NCBI GenBank assembly: GCA_046344715.1
Contig: JBKDKX010000002.1
Coordinates: 157,724 to 221,723 of the forward strand
DNA from: CAZAQK01 sp046344715
Lineage (GTDB): Bacteria > Pseudomonadota > Alphaproteobacteria > Rickettsiales > SXRF01
Length of the DNA: 64,000 nucleotides
Reading direction: 5' to 3'
The notes below the pieces were generated by a model, which was not told the origin of the DNA, ran no database searches, and saw only the letters and a program-made list of their open reading frames with translations. Shown one piece after another: positions 1 through 8,981 of this stretch; the first letter of the stretch is position 1, and each line of letters begins with the position of its first letter. Both the position numbers and the translations under genes were made by a program.

Positions 1-1
1 T

Positions 2-361
2 ATTGCTGCCAAGCAAGGCCTGCCCCCGCGGTATCTTGAACAACTCATGCAAAAACTCGTGCGTGCAGGAATTCTGCGCGGCGTGCGCGGGCCCAATGGT
101 GGCTATGTGCTGGCGCGCGAACGCAGGCGCGTGACCGTGGGCGATATTTGCGATGTACTGATTGAAGATAAAGATGAAGACCAACAGGATGATAAAGCGG
201 GCACAATGCTGGGACAAAAGATTGTGCAGCCGGTTTGGGATGCAGCACAAGCGCAGGTGATGGGCTCCCTGAAACAGGTGAACCTTGCTGAGTTGTGTGA
301 ACAGGCACTCAAGAAAAATATCAAAAAGGCTTCAGAAGAACGCATGGATTTTGCTATATAG
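2..361 (+). CDS. Rrf2-family transcriptional regulator (5' truncated)
   Basis: The reading frame is open from the window edge, so the N-terminus is missing. The visible part begins inside the winged helix-turn-helix: PPRYLEQLMQKLVRAGILRG, then the wing GPNGGYVLAR and TVGDICDVL, all typical of Rrf2 proteins (IscR, NsrR, CymR, RirA). The three clustered cysteines that hold the Fe-S cluster in IscR are absent from the region after the wing, so it probably does not sense through a cluster. It ends 21 bases before cysK, same strand. CymR of Firmicutes is an Rrf2 regulator of cysteine metabolism, so control of cysK is a reasonable inference. The target is not shown by the sequence. Confidence 0.88.
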   Translation: MAAKQGLPPRYLEQLMQKLVRAGILRGVRGPNGGYVLARERRRVTVGDICDVLIEDKDEDQQDDKAGTMLGQKIVQPVWDAAQAQVMGSLKQVNLAELCEQALKKNIKKASEERMDFAI

Positions 362-382
362 CACTAACGAAAGGACAAAATT

Positions 383-1345
383 ATGACCCAAACCAAACTC
401 GACGCATCTGGCCGTGGCCATGTGTATGATAATATTCTGGAGACTATCGGTAACACACCGCTGATTCGCATACACCGCATGGCCAAAGAAGCAGGCTGCG
501 TAGCTGATGTGCTGGCGAAGGCAGAATTTTTTAATCCGCTGTCATCGATAAAAGACCGTATCGCACTTTCTATGGTGGAAGCGGCGGAAGCATCTGGAAA
601 ACTCAAGGCAGATACGGTGCTGGTGGAGCCAACTTCGGGCAACACAGGCATTGCGCTGGCCTATGTGTGTGCGGCGAAAGGCTATCGCCTCATTCTCACT
701 ATGCCGGAAAGCATGTCTATGGAGCGCCGGAAAATGCTGAAATTCTTAGGTGCAGAACTGGAGCTGACGCCAGCGGCCAAAGGTATGCGTGGCTCTATTG
801 AGCGTGCAGAAGAAATTGTTGCTGCCAATCCAAATGCATTAATGCTTCAGCAATTTAAGAACGCATCGAATCCAGAAATTCATCGTCGTACTACAGCCGA
901 AGAAATCTGGCGTGATACGGCAGGTGCGGTGGATGTATTCATTGCAGGTGTGGGAACAGGTGGCACCATCACCGGCACAGGGCAGGTTTTGAAGCAGAAA
1001 AAATCATCTGTAAAAATCATGGCCGTTGAGCCGGAAGATTCGCCGGTGCTTTCCGGCGGTGCGCCCGGACCGCACAAAATTCAGGGTATTGGTGCAGGAT
1101 TTATTCCTGATGTGCTGGCTAAAGATGTGATTGATGAAGTGATAACCATCGGTAACCAGACAGCATTTGAAACCGCACGCAAGGCCGCAAAACTCGAAGG
1201 GCTCCCCATCGGTATTTCCTCCGGCGCAACGCTTGCGGCGGCACTGGAAGTCGGTGCGAGGCCTGAAATGAAAGGCAAAACCATCGTGGTGATTCTTGCA
1301 TCATGCGCGGAACGTTATATTTCCACGGACTTGTTTGCGGAGTAA
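383..1345 (+). CDS. cysK: Cysteine synthase (O-acetylserine sulfhydrylase)
   Basis: This PLP enzyme makes L-cysteine from O-acetylserine and sulfide in the cytoplasm. The 320-residue length is normal. The PLP lysine lies in PLSSIKDR (about K57), the substrate loop is EPTSGNTG (about 82-89), the phosphate-binding loop is GTGGTITG, and the C-terminal ISSGATLAAA is typical. AAGGA precedes the ATG at suitable spacing. It sits between an Rrf2 regulator and a HesA/MoeB-type enzyme and is probably co-transcribed with both. The N-terminal extension of about 15 residues before DNILETIGNTP is slightly longer than usual. CysK and CysM are hard to separate by eye. Confidence 0.95.
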   Translation: MTQTKLDASGRGHVYDNILETIGNTPLIRIHRMAKEAGCVADVLAKAEFFNPLSSIKDRIALSMVEAAEASGKLKADTVLVEPTSGNTGIALAYVCAAKGYRLILTMPESMSMERRKMLKFLGAELELTPAAKGMRGSIERAEEIVAANPNALMLQQFKNASNPEIHRRTTAEEIWRDTAGAVDVFIAGVGTGGTITGTGQVLKQKKSSVKIMAVEPEDSPVLSGGAPGPHKIQGIGAGFIPDVLAKDVIDEVITIGNQTAFETARKAAKLEGLPIGISSGATLAAALEVGARPEMKGKTIVVILASCAERYISTDLFAE

Positions 1346-1346
1346 T

Positions 1347-2096
1347 GTGGATAATACGCAACTAAGGCGTTACGCTCGGCACATCGTGCTTCCTGAAATT
1401 GGCGAGGTAGGGCAGGCGAAACTACTTGCATCGTCTGTGCTGGTGATTGGCGCAGGTGGCTTGGGCAGTAGCGCGATTGCGCATCTTGCAGCTAGTGGTA
1501 TTGGCCGTATTGGTGTTGTGGAGTATGACCGCGTGGAACTTTCCAACTTACAGCGACAGGTGATGTTTGAAGAAAGCGATATTGGCCGCCTGAAAGTGGA
1601 TGCCGTGCGTGACCGGCTGGGGGAAGTGAATCCCGCCTGCACACTGGATGTATTCCCGGAAAAACTCACCGCCGAGAACGCCCGCACACTCATCAAACCA
1701 TACGACATCGTGGTGGATGGCAGTGATAATTTTGATACGCGTTTTGCAGTCAATCAAGCATGCATTGCCGAACAAAAAACACTGGTATCAGCGGCAATTT
1801 CTGGTTTTTCCGCGCAGATTTCTAGCTTTAAGGCGCATCTGGGCGCGCCGCATCCATGTTATCAATGCCTTGTTCCTGACAAGCCAACGTTCGAGCGTAA
1901 CTGTGCGCAGGAAGGCATCATTGGCCCGCTGGCGGGTATGTTGGGGAGCATGCAGGCACTGGAGGTCATAAAGGAATTGCTTGGCATAGGGGAATCGTTA
2001 TCAGGAAAAATACTGATGATGGATATGCTTGCAGCAACCATCCGCATTGCTGCACTGCCGCGAGAGGTGGCCTGCCCAATCTGTTCAAAACATTAA
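1347..2096 (+). CDS. HesA/MoeB/ThiF-family adenylyltransferase
   Basis: An E1-like enzyme that adenylates the C-terminal glycine of a ubiquitin-like sulfur carrier (MoaD, ThiS or CysO type). Visible features: N-terminal RYARHIVLPEIG, ATP loop GAGGLGS, DxVExSNLQRQ, DGSDNFDTR, and the zinc cysteine pairs PCYQC and CPIC. The GTG at 1347 is preferred because GGAG lies four bases upstream and the protein then begins at the usual family N-terminus (249 residues). The longer TTG start at 1296 would run back into cysK. The cysK stop and this start are one base apart. There is no rhodanese domain, so it is not MoeZ. No carrier protein is encoded nearby, so ThiF and MoeB cannot be separated. Confidence 0.9.
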   Translation: MDNTQLRRYARHIVLPEIGEVGQAKLLASSVLVIGAGGLGSSAIAHLAASGIGRIGVVEYDRVELSNLQRQVMFEESDIGRLKVDAVRDRLGEVNPACTLDVFPEKLTAENARTLIKPYDIVVDGSDNFDTRFAVNQACIAEQKTLVSAAISGFSAQISSFKAHLGAPHPCYQCLVPDKPTFERNCAQEGIIGPLAGMLGSMQALEVIKELLGIGESLSGKILMMDMLAATIRIAALPREVACPICSKH

Positions 2097-2138
2097 AGAA
2101 TTCTTGCTTAATGTCCCAACACGGATTAGTTATAAATC

Positions 2139-2648
2139 ATGTTGGAAAAGATAAAAATAACACTCACGATTTTAATAATTTTATTACATGTTCCAACAGT
2201 GGCGACCGCGCAGTCGACCACGGGGGCATCAACCGGCCTGCCTGTGCCGCGTTTTGTATCGCTTAAATCGGATGAAGTGAATGTACGCACCGGCCCGGGT
2301 ACGCGATACCCTATCCAATGGTTATACCGGCGTGATGGCCTGCCGGTTGAAATCGTAGAAGAGTTCGATCTGTGGCGGAAAATCAGGGATATTGAAGGTG
2401 CAACCGGCTGGGTGCATAAGAGTATGCTGGAAGGTTCGCGCCGCGCATTTATACGCGGCAAGGAAGCGCAGGTGGTGCGCGCCAATCCGGAAGCAGATGC
2501 TCGCCCACTGCTTAAGGCTGAGCCCATGGTAATCACGGATGTTATGGAGTGCGAGGTGCGCTGGTGCCGCGTGCAGGTGAGCGGCCGCAAGGGCTGGATT
2601 GAAAAGAAACATCTCTGGGGTGTGTACCCCGATGAAGTATTTGACTAG
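2139..2648 (+). CDS. Secreted bacterial SH3-domain protein
   Basis: 169 residues. A hydrophobic N-terminal segment (about 7-22) ending in ATAQ looks like a signal peptide, so the protein is probably periplasmic. Two SH3-like units follow. The first has EVNVRTGPGTRYPIQW and GATGWVHKSML; the second is weaker and ends GRKGWIEKKHLWGVYPDEVF. This layout is common in small alphaproteobacterial proteins annotated as SH3 domain proteins and thought to bind cell-wall material. It lies alone between the HesA-type gene and the flippase gene. The exact ligand is unknown. Confidence 0.88.
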   Translation: MLEKIKITLTILIILLHVPTVATAQSTTGASTGLPVPRFVSLKSDEVNVRTGPGTRYPIQWLYRRDGLPVEIVEEFDLWRKIRDIEGATGWVHKSMLEGSRRAFIRGKEAQVVRANPEADARPLLKAEPMVITDVMECEVRWCRVQVSGRKGWIEKKHLWGVYPDEVFD

Positions 2649-2681
2649 ATTATTCAGTCGCTTTGCGTATAGCTTAACGTC

Positions 2682-4127
2682 ATGACTATGCGTACGTTAT
2701 TTTCTGTTGGGATGCTGGTGACTGTGGGAATGCTTGCGGGCAGGGTGCTTGGCCTGCTGCGTGAAGCGTTGGTGGCTGCGCATTTTGGCGTGGGTTTGGA
2801 TGCAGATATGGCGATTGGCCTGCTCATCATCCCCGATTTTGTTACCGCCCTGCTGGTGGGCAGTGCAGCGAGTGCTACACTGGTTCCGGCCTTTGCAACG
2901 CGTACCGCGCAGGAAGCGTCTTTTCTTTTCTTTCAGGCATTAGTAGCAAGCATTGTGCTGGCAAGTGTGGCAGGCGTTTTAATATTCTGGCAGATGAGTA
3001 ACATGCAGCCCGCCATGACATTTGCTTTGGGCATGGCGCTTGCGGCATTGCCCATGAGTGCTGCTAATGCAGTGCTGGTGGCATGGCTTCAGCACAAAAA
3101 CTGTCTGCGGGTTCCTGCTTTTTCAAATGCCATTTTTAATGCAGTGATTGTACTGGGATTATGGATTTTGGTGAGCGGTATTAACGAACTTGGCGTAGTC
3201 ATTTTCTTTGCAACAGCTACGCGGTTGACTGCCCATGTAATCGCTGGGTTCAGAGCTGGTGGGTTGATGGTGATTTCTGGCATGTCATGGCGACTGCCGC
3301 GTGATGTGCTTAAGAACTATATCTCTACCGTATCCACCGGATTCTTCAGCATCGTTCCGCAATATGCGCCGTATGCTGTGCTGGCAGCATCTGCTTCCAG
3401 TATTGCGTTATTCAACTATGCGTTTAAGCTGGTAATGCTGCCTGCGATGGTACTGGCCACCATTATCCAGATGGTATTGCTGCAATGGTTTGTAAAATTG
3501 CATAAAGAATCTTCACTGAAAAATACAACGCCACTTGTCATGCAGCTTGGATGTGTGATTTCTTTGGCGATGACACTGTGCATTTCACTGGCAAGCCCAT
3601 ACATAGCCATGATCTGTTTTGCTTATGGTGAAATGTCGGTGGGTGACGTACAAGCAGTTGCTGATTTGCTTTCTATCGGCATATGGGCGTTGCCAGGCAT
3701 GGTGATGGGTTATATCTGGCAGCAATTTTATTTTGCGCAGAAATTAACTCGCGCACCACTCATCTTGTCGATTGCTCAGGCGTTATGTATGCTGCCTGCG
3801 CTGTGGATTGGGCAAGAAATGAGCGGCGTTAGCGGTGTGATGGTTGCACTCGTGGCTGTACAGGCCATGCCTATTTTATGGTATGAAATACTGGCCATGA
3901 GGCAGCGGCTGGTGACGCAATTCACATTAAGTGCCACGGGTATGTATATGGTAGCTGCGTTACTGGCGGCCTACATGCCGCTTGCATGGCTATATCGACA
4001 TACTACATTTACGCCTGTATTCGGGTTTTTGGTGGCGGTAGTAATGGGCGGAGTATTATTAGCGATTGCAATTACACCTAATACACTCTGTAGACGGTGG
4101 ATTTTAACACACATGAAAACGTTATGA
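2682..4127 (+). CDS. MurJ/MviN-family lipid-linked oligosaccharide flippase
   Basis: 481 residues, almost wholly hydrophobic, with about 13-14 membrane spans. The start (GMLAGRVLGLLREALVAAHF, then DADMAIGLLIIPD and ATLVPAF) matches the first helices of MurJ, which flips lipid II across the inner membrane. The location at the head of a surface-glycan region makes a role in exporting a lipid-linked glycan equally possible, and this may be a second, divergent copy. It overlaps the next gene by four bases (ATGA), suggesting translational coupling. An ATG two codons downstream is an alternative start. Confidence 0.8.
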   Translation: MTMRTLFSVGMLVTVGMLAGRVLGLLREALVAAHFGVGLDADMAIGLLIIPDFVTALLVGSAASATLVPAFATRTAQEASFLFFQALVASIVLASVAGVLIFWQMSNMQPAMTFALGMALAALPMSAANAVLVAWLQHKNCLRVPAFSNAIFNAVIVLGLWILVSGINELGVVIFFATATRLTAHVIAGFRAGGLMVISGMSWRLPRDVLKNYISTVSTGFFSIVPQYAPYAVLAASASSIALFNYAFKLVMLPAMVLATIIQMVLLQWFVKLHKESSLKNTTPLVMQLGCVISLAMTLCISLASPYIAMICFAYGEMSVGDVQAVADLLSIGIWALPGMVMGYIWQQFYFAQKLTRAPLILSIAQALCMLPALWIGQEMSGVSGVMVALVAVQAMPILWYEILAMRQRLVTQFTLSATGMYMVAALLAAYMPLAWLYRHTTFTPVFGFLVAVVMGGVLLAIAITPNTLCRRWILTHMKTL

Positions 4128-4960
4128 TGAAAACTATACTAATCACCGGAAATCCAGATATCGCAGCCGACGCAGAAGCTGCCGGTGTTTCGCGTATTAT
4201 GGTAGATCTGGAAACTATGGGTAAAAAAGAGCGTCAAGCCAGTCGTACTACATTTATCAGCTCACATAATAAAGAAGATGTCGCTCGGGTGCGATCCGTG
4301 CTTAAGAATGCTGAACTCATCGTGCGGGTTAACCCGTGGCACTACCACTCTGAAGAAGAAATACTTTATGCAGTAGGCGAAGGCGCAGATTTTATCATGC
4401 TGCCGATGATTCAGGATATACAGCATGTGCGCAAAGCGGTTGGCGCGTTATCTGCACATATAAAACTGCTGCCTCTCATTGAAACATCCTATTCTATGGA
4501 ATGTATTGCGGACATCGCAGCGATGAAAGAAATTCCTGAGCTATATATCGGCTTGAATGATTTGCATTTATCGCTTGGGCTTGAATTTTTGTTTGAGCCA
4601 CTGGCGATGGGTTTGCTGGATGCTATGGCAGAAAACATCCGGAAGCATGGTAAACCTTTTGGGTTTGGCGGTATTGCAAAGATGGGCAGTGGCGAATTAC
4701 CTGCCGAGCGCATTCTGGCTGAACATGAGCGGCTGGGGTCAACTCGTGTAATATTATCATCCCGTTTCTGCAAAGATATTTCGATTGAAAGTCAGGAAGG
4801 GCGCACGTCGCGTATCCGCGACGCACTTGTCGTGATGCAGCAAGAATATTTGCGTCTGCAAACTCGTGATGATACCGTGCGGCAACAGGATTTTGAGCAT
4901 ACCGCGTCTATTATTATGCGCATTGGAAATGAGCTGAAATTGAAAAGGCAAGCGATATGA
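4124..4960 (+). CDS. HpcH/HpaI aldolase/citrate lyase-family protein
   Basis: A TIM-barrel protein of about 278 residues. Family features: VDLETMGKKERQ near the N-terminus, LIVRVNPW, GADFIMLPMIQ, LLPLIETSYSMECI (metal-ligand Glu) and YIGLNDLHLSLG (metal-ligand Asp). Enzymes of this fold cleave or form C-C bonds of 2-keto acids. A longer frame with GTG at 4097 would overlap the flippase by 31 bases; the ATG at 4124 gives a four-base ATGA overlap and is preferred. It overlaps the following oxidoreductase gene by four bases too, so flippase, aldolase and oxidoreductase look like one coupled operon. The substrate is unknown; its place in a glycan region suggests a keto-sugar or keto-acid precursor (inference). 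Confidence 0.82.
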   Translation: MMKTILITGNPDIAADAEAAGVSRIMVDLETMGKKERQASRTTFISSHNKEDVARVRSVLKNAELIVRVNPWHYHSEEEILYAVGEGADFIMLPMIQDIQHVRKAVGALSAHIKLLPLIETSYSMECIADIAAMKEIPELYIGLNDLHLSLGLEFLFEPLAMGLLDAMAENIRKHGKPFGFGGIAKMGSGELPAERILAEHERLGSTRVILSSRFCKDISIESQEGRTSRIRDALVVMQQEYLRLQTRDDTVRQQDFEHTASIIMRIGNELKLKRQAI

Positions 4961-5874
4961 ATATTTTAATTGTGGGGTATGGTTCAATAGGTAAGCGCCA
5001 TGCGCGAATATTACGGCCTATGGCAGAAACGCTTGGGATTGTAACTGCGCAAGAGGCTATGGATTATCCACTTTTTCGTTCACTAGAAGATGCGCTCGCC
5101 GCTGAACGTTGGGATTATGTGGTGCTGTGCACGATTACAGCACGCCATGCTAGCGATCTGGCAATACTCAAGCAGGCCAATTTTACAGGTAAAGTTCTGG
5201 TGGAAAAGCCAGTATTTGTTTCTACGCATGAAGATGCCTCGCCGTACCCATTTCAAGTGTATGTGGGATATCATTTGCGCTTCCATAAGTTGATTGATGC
5301 ACTTAAGGAGGTTTTGCAAGGCTGCCGTATAGAAAGTGCCAGGGCGCATGTCGGCCAGCATCTTTCACTCTGGCGTCCTGGGCGTGATCCAAAGGAAACA
5401 TACTCTGCGCACCTTTCACAGGGGGGTGGCGTGATGCGTGATTTGTCGCATGAGTTGGATCTGGCACAATATCTTTTTGGCGAGATTAAGGAATATGAAG
5501 GCAAGGCGGAACGTTTGGATGATGTAACCGTTGACAGCGAAGATACCGCCACCTTCAAATTGCGGTGTAGCAACTGTGATAATGTCATCGTGCATATGAA
5601 CTATCTGGATGAAGTTCCACATCGCGAATGGATAATCGAAACAGATAAAGGCACCATAGTGACAGATCTGATTCGCAGATCGCTCACGATTAGTGAAGAT
5701 ACCAGAGTCATTGCGTGTGATGGTGACGATGCCTACAGTGCTATGCACAGAGCAGTGCTTGATAATAACAATAATGTTTGCACGTTTGGGGAGGCATTGG
5801 AAATTATTAAGGTGATCGAATCTGCCGTGTTTTCAAATCAGGTGACGACTTCAAAAACATCAAAATCTGCGTAG
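4957..5874 (+). CDS. Gfo/Idh/MocA-family oxidoreductase
   Basis: 305 residues. The N-terminal Rossmann motif is VGYGSIGKRHARIL, followed by KVLVEKPVF, which carries the usual EKP lysine. The C-terminal substrate domain has GGGVMRDLSHELDLAQYLFG. The family oxidises or reduces sugars with NAD(P). It overlaps the aldolase gene by four bases. It is clearly related to the second Gfo/Idh/MocA protein at 17533-18579: both share GSIGKRH, a VGQ-L-WRP segment and LSHE-D-A-LFG. The two probably act on similar nucleotide- or acyl-sugars. The substrate cannot be read from sequence. Confidence 0.9.
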   Translation: MNILIVGYGSIGKRHARILRPMAETLGIVTAQEAMDYPLFRSLEDALAAERWDYVVLCTITARHASDLAILKQANFTGKVLVEKPVFVSTHEDASPYPFQVYVGYHLRFHKLIDALKEVLQGCRIESARAHVGQHLSLWRPGRDPKETYSAHLSQGGGVMRDLSHELDLAQYLFGEIKEYEGKAERLDDVTVDSEDTATFKLRCSNCDNVIVHMNYLDEVPHREWIIETDKGTIVTDLIRRSLTISEDTRVIACDGDDAYSAMHRAVLDNNNNVCTFGEALEIIKVIESAVFSNQVTTSKTSKSA

Positions 5875-5914
5875 TTTATTGGTTAAAAAACAAAACTAGT
5901 CAGGATTATTTAAG

Positions 5915-7639
5915 GTGCTATTCAATAAAGACGCTGAGAAATACATACGCCTACAGTCACTAATCCTGCTTGGGCTGTATGCTATTTATATCGTTGGTGG
6001 ATACAAATCTTTCAATTTATGGAGTCAATTGGATGTATTCACAGGTATCAATCCTATCAAGCTTTTATATCATCCCCATGGCTTGAGGTATCTCATTACT
6101 TGGCCTGCTTTGTGGATTTCAGAACATTTTGAAATTCATAGGAATGTGGTGTTTAGCGTTCTTGTAGTGTTCAACCTGATGATTGCGACATTACTGACCG
6201 CTGCAGTACAGGCACGTATATCACATCAGATTGAGCCGCGTTGGCAGATATGGGTATATCTGTTCATACCGGTGTTTGCCACACTTTCCTTTGCGATGAA
6301 TGGCCGTCTTTCCTACATGATGCTTGGTATATCCATGATGCTTTATGCCTATACGCGGTGGCTAGATGGCATCATTCATCGTGAATCTTTGGTACATTCC
6401 CTAAAATGGTTTGGTATCAATGGTCTCGCGTTGGTATTCCTGTCAGTAAGTTCCGGGTGCTTTACTGTGGGTATGCTTTTAGTCTTGACGCAGGCGATTG
6501 TGTTAACAGTTGTGCCCGGGCAAAGCACAGCACGTCGTCTGGTAAATGGTTTGTTTAGCGCCGTACTGGTGATGATGTTTATTTTTCTACAATACACATA
6601 TCTCCAGAAAAACTTAGAGTATTATGGCGGCTCCATATATACCATGGTGTTACACGGACTGGGGGAGATTTTTACAACCAATGCATATGGCAAGGAAATT
6701 CTCGCAGTATTAGTATCCGCATTGGTGTTTGTTCTGGTACGGTATTTTGCTAATTTTAGGTATTGCCCTGGGGTGATATTTACACGGTATTATTTGCTGA
6801 TAACGCCTGTTTTATTGGTTATTATTGCATCTGCAGTGGGGATGTTTGGGTATTCCGCGTTGCTGACGGGTAGCACAGCGGCGATGATTCTGACAATTCA
6901 TGGGATTAGTGTTGTGCGCGAAAGGAAGCCTATCCAGTTTGCAGATGTGCAAGGCTTTCTTGCTGCTGGCGTAATTTCTGAAGCAGAGTGCACATCCAGA
7001 AAAATAATGGCATTAGTGGCAGCGCTGGGTAGTGGAATGTTAGTGCTGATTGCTCCCGAACCGCGAATTCCACCCAAAAACATGACTTCTGACAATGAAT
7101 ATAAATGGATATTAAGGTGGGAAAAGGATTATCAGACAGGTCTTATAGGGAGCATGAATCCAGTATCCATGGCCTCAGATACAAAGGGCAATGTGTTTAT
7201 TGTGGAAAGCAACCATCGGATACTGCGGATTGATGCAAAAAAGAATCTGGGTATTTATGCAGGTGATTTTGAAGCAGGAGATGTGGTTGGTGTGCGCGAA
7301 GCGGCACGGTTTAATAATATATCTGATATTGCCGCAGATAAGCAGGGCAACCTATATGTTGCCGATCAGGGTAATAATAAAATAAAGAAAATAGACACCA
7401 GTGGATATGTCTCTACCATATTGGGTAATGGAAAAATTGGCAGGTTTTCTTCAGGTTGTAAGCCTTTAGAATGCAGGATGACGGCGCCACGGGCTGTAGA
7501 TATATTGCCAGATGACTCATTGGTTGTTTCTGCGGGATTGCAGCTAATTCGCCTGCAAAATGACGATGTGCCGAAGCAGTTTCTTTTTGTAAAGGGTACA
7601 AAGCAGGTTGATGATGGCAGGATAGTGACGGAGCCCTGA
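5915..7639 (+). CDS. Polytopic membrane protein with C-terminal NHL-type repeats
   Basis: 574 residues, GTG start preceded by AAGG. Residues 1-385 contain about nine to eleven hydrophobic spans (for example around 86-106, 110-130, 165-200, 210-230, 262-282, 295-330, 367-383). After the last span the rest is soluble and contains NHL-like beta-propeller repeats: PVSMASDTKGNVFIVESNHRI, DIAADKQGNLYVADQGNNKIKKID and RAVDILPDDSLVVS. Only about three repeats are visible, fewer than a full six-blade propeller. The membrane half resembles no transporter I can name. It lies between the oxidoreductase and the O-antigen ligase genes, so a role in surface-glycan assembly or sensing is an inference. Confidence 0.7.
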   Translation: MLFNKDAEKYIRLQSLILLGLYAIYIVGGYKSFNLWSQLDVFTGINPIKLLYHPHGLRYLITWPALWISEHFEIHRNVVFSVLVVFNLMIATLLTAAVQARISHQIEPRWQIWVYLFIPVFATLSFAMNGRLSYMMLGISMMLYAYTRWLDGIIHRESLVHSLKWFGINGLALVFLSVSSGCFTVGMLLVLTQAIVLTVVPGQSTARRLVNGLFSAVLVMMFIFLQYTYLQKNLEYYGGSIYTMVLHGLGEIFTTNAYGKEILAVLVSALVFVLVRYFANFRYCPGVIFTRYYLLITPVLLVIIASAVGMFGYSALLTGSTAAMILTIHGISVVRERKPIQFADVQGFLAAGVISEAECTSRKIMALVAALGSGMLVLIAPEPRIPPKNMTSDNEYKWILRWEKDYQTGLIGSMNPVSMASDTKGNVFIVESNHRILRIDAKKNLGIYAGDFEAGDVVGVREAARFNNISDIAADKQGNLYVADQGNNKIKKIDTSGYVSTILGNGKIGRFSSGCKPLECRMTAPRAVDILPDDSLVVSAGLQLIRLQNDDVPKQFLFVKGTKQVDDGRIVTEP

Positions 7640-7682
7640 TGATTTGGCTTGTGAATTTTATTAAACACACTAGGTATTTGCT

Positions 7683-8981
7683 ATGAACACGCAGTCATTA
7701 AGCTGGTATCAGGAGATACGTGAAGTTGCATTTACACAGGATGCAACGCACAGGCTCTGGCAAATAGCCTATTTTTCTGCGTTGATGATTCCATTCATGT
7801 TGGTTGGTCATCGCACTGCTGCCGATGTATTATGTGGTCTGATAGGTTTTTTGTTTATCATCAGAAGTGCATCCAAGAAAGACTGGGCGTGGGTCAGGGA
7901 TCCTTTGATGATCACATTATTCATTGCCTGGGGTTGGCTGTGTGTGGTGGTTACTCCGCTCGCACATGATGTTCAGGCGTCTGCCAGCATAGCATTTCCG
8001 TGGATACGTTTTCTGTTGTTTTTTGCAGCTATGCGCCACTGGGTGCTTGTAGACGCAAAACCGATCAAGATGCTTGGAGCGTGCCTTTCGGTGCTGTTGA
8101 TTGCTATCGCAGTTGATACGATCTGGCAGTATGTTCATGGCGTATCATTATCTAATCATTACGCGGCGGATTCTGGCCGGTTGACGGGGCCATTTAACAA
8201 TGTGAAAGTCGGCATTTATCTGGCCAGAATGTTATTGCCAGTCCTTGGGATCTGTCTGTTTTTTAGTCTAATGGAATCCCGTGTGCGGATGGTATTGTTG
8301 ACTTATGGGATGCTATATTTCTTTATTCTTGGCACGATTGCGGTTACCGGTGAACGTGCGCCGTTTGGCATGAGTGTGCTTGGGATGCTTACGGTGTTAG
8401 GTGCGTTAGCGCTGATGGAGAAAAATCTGCGCGCGCAGAGCTTGGCTTTGGTTGCTGTTATGTGTGGCATTGTTTACTTGATGGTTACCACTCAGGACTG
8501 GGTGTATGGCCGACTTTTACATGCGGCTGAAATATTGATGGATTTCAGGAATTCTTCATACGGACAGCTATTCTGGATGGCCTATGAAATGGGCAAGGAT
8601 AACCTGATAACAGGCGTGGGGATGAAGAACTTCCGTCTGATATGTGAACAATTTATTGCAAGCGGCCTGGCTAATCATCACAATTTACATCCACATAATC
8701 CATATCTTGAGTGGTTTTCCGAGGCGGGGTTGCCTGGCTTGATGCTATTCATTGGATTCGTAGGGTTGGTGCTGCGCGAATGTATCACTTCAGTGATTGG
8801 TAATGCTGGCCGTTATCGCATGATTGCCATATTTGCGTTGGGTTCAGTCGTTGTACTGTTGTTTCCGTTTGTGCCAACGCAAAGTTTCTTTGCTAACTGG
8901 CCGGCGATTTTATTCTGGTACGCGCTGAGTGTTGCGCTTGCGTCATTATCACTATGCCAGCCAAAAAAGCATTTTAGCTGA
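7683..8981 (+). CDS. O-antigen ligase/polymerase (Wzy_C family)
   Basis: 432 residues with about 10-12 membrane spans. The diagnostic region is the large periplasmic loop with a His-rich motif, NHHNLHPHNPYLEWFSEAG, followed by LPGLMLFIGFVGL. This is the hallmark of WaaL/Wzy-type proteins that join or polymerise lipid-linked glycans at the outer face of the inner membrane. An earlier loop with RLTGPFNN is also typical. Family members can be O-antigen ligases, polymerases or pilin/flagellin oligosaccharyl transferases, and these cannot be separated here. Its 3' end overlaps the convergent acyltransferase gene by eight bases. Confidence 0.88.
   Translation: MNTQSLSWYQEIREVAFTQDATHRLWQIAYFSALMIPFMLVGHRTAADVLCGLIGFLFIIRSASKKDWAWVRDPLMITLFIAWGWLCVVVTPLAHDVQASASIAFPWIRFLLFFAAMRHWVLVDAKPIKMLGACLSVLLIAIAVDTIWQYVHGVSLSNHYAADSGRLTGPFNNVKVGIYLARMLLPVLGICLFFSLMESRVRMVLLTYGMLYFFILGTIAVTGERAPFGMSVLGMLTVLGALALMEKNLRAQSLALVAVMCGIVYLMVTTQDWVYGRLLHAAEILMDFRNSSYGQLFWMAYEMGKDNLITGVGMKNFRLICEQFIASGLANHHNLHPHNPYLEWFSEAGLPGLMLFIGFVGLVLRECITSVIGNAGRYRMIAIFALGSVVVLLFPFVPTQSFFANWPAILFWYALSVALASLSLCQPKKHFS

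Noticed and set aside
1296..1346. TTG-start extension of the HesA-type gene
   Set aside because: It would overlap cysK by 50 bases, adds non-family residues and lacks the GGAG that serves the GTG at 1347.
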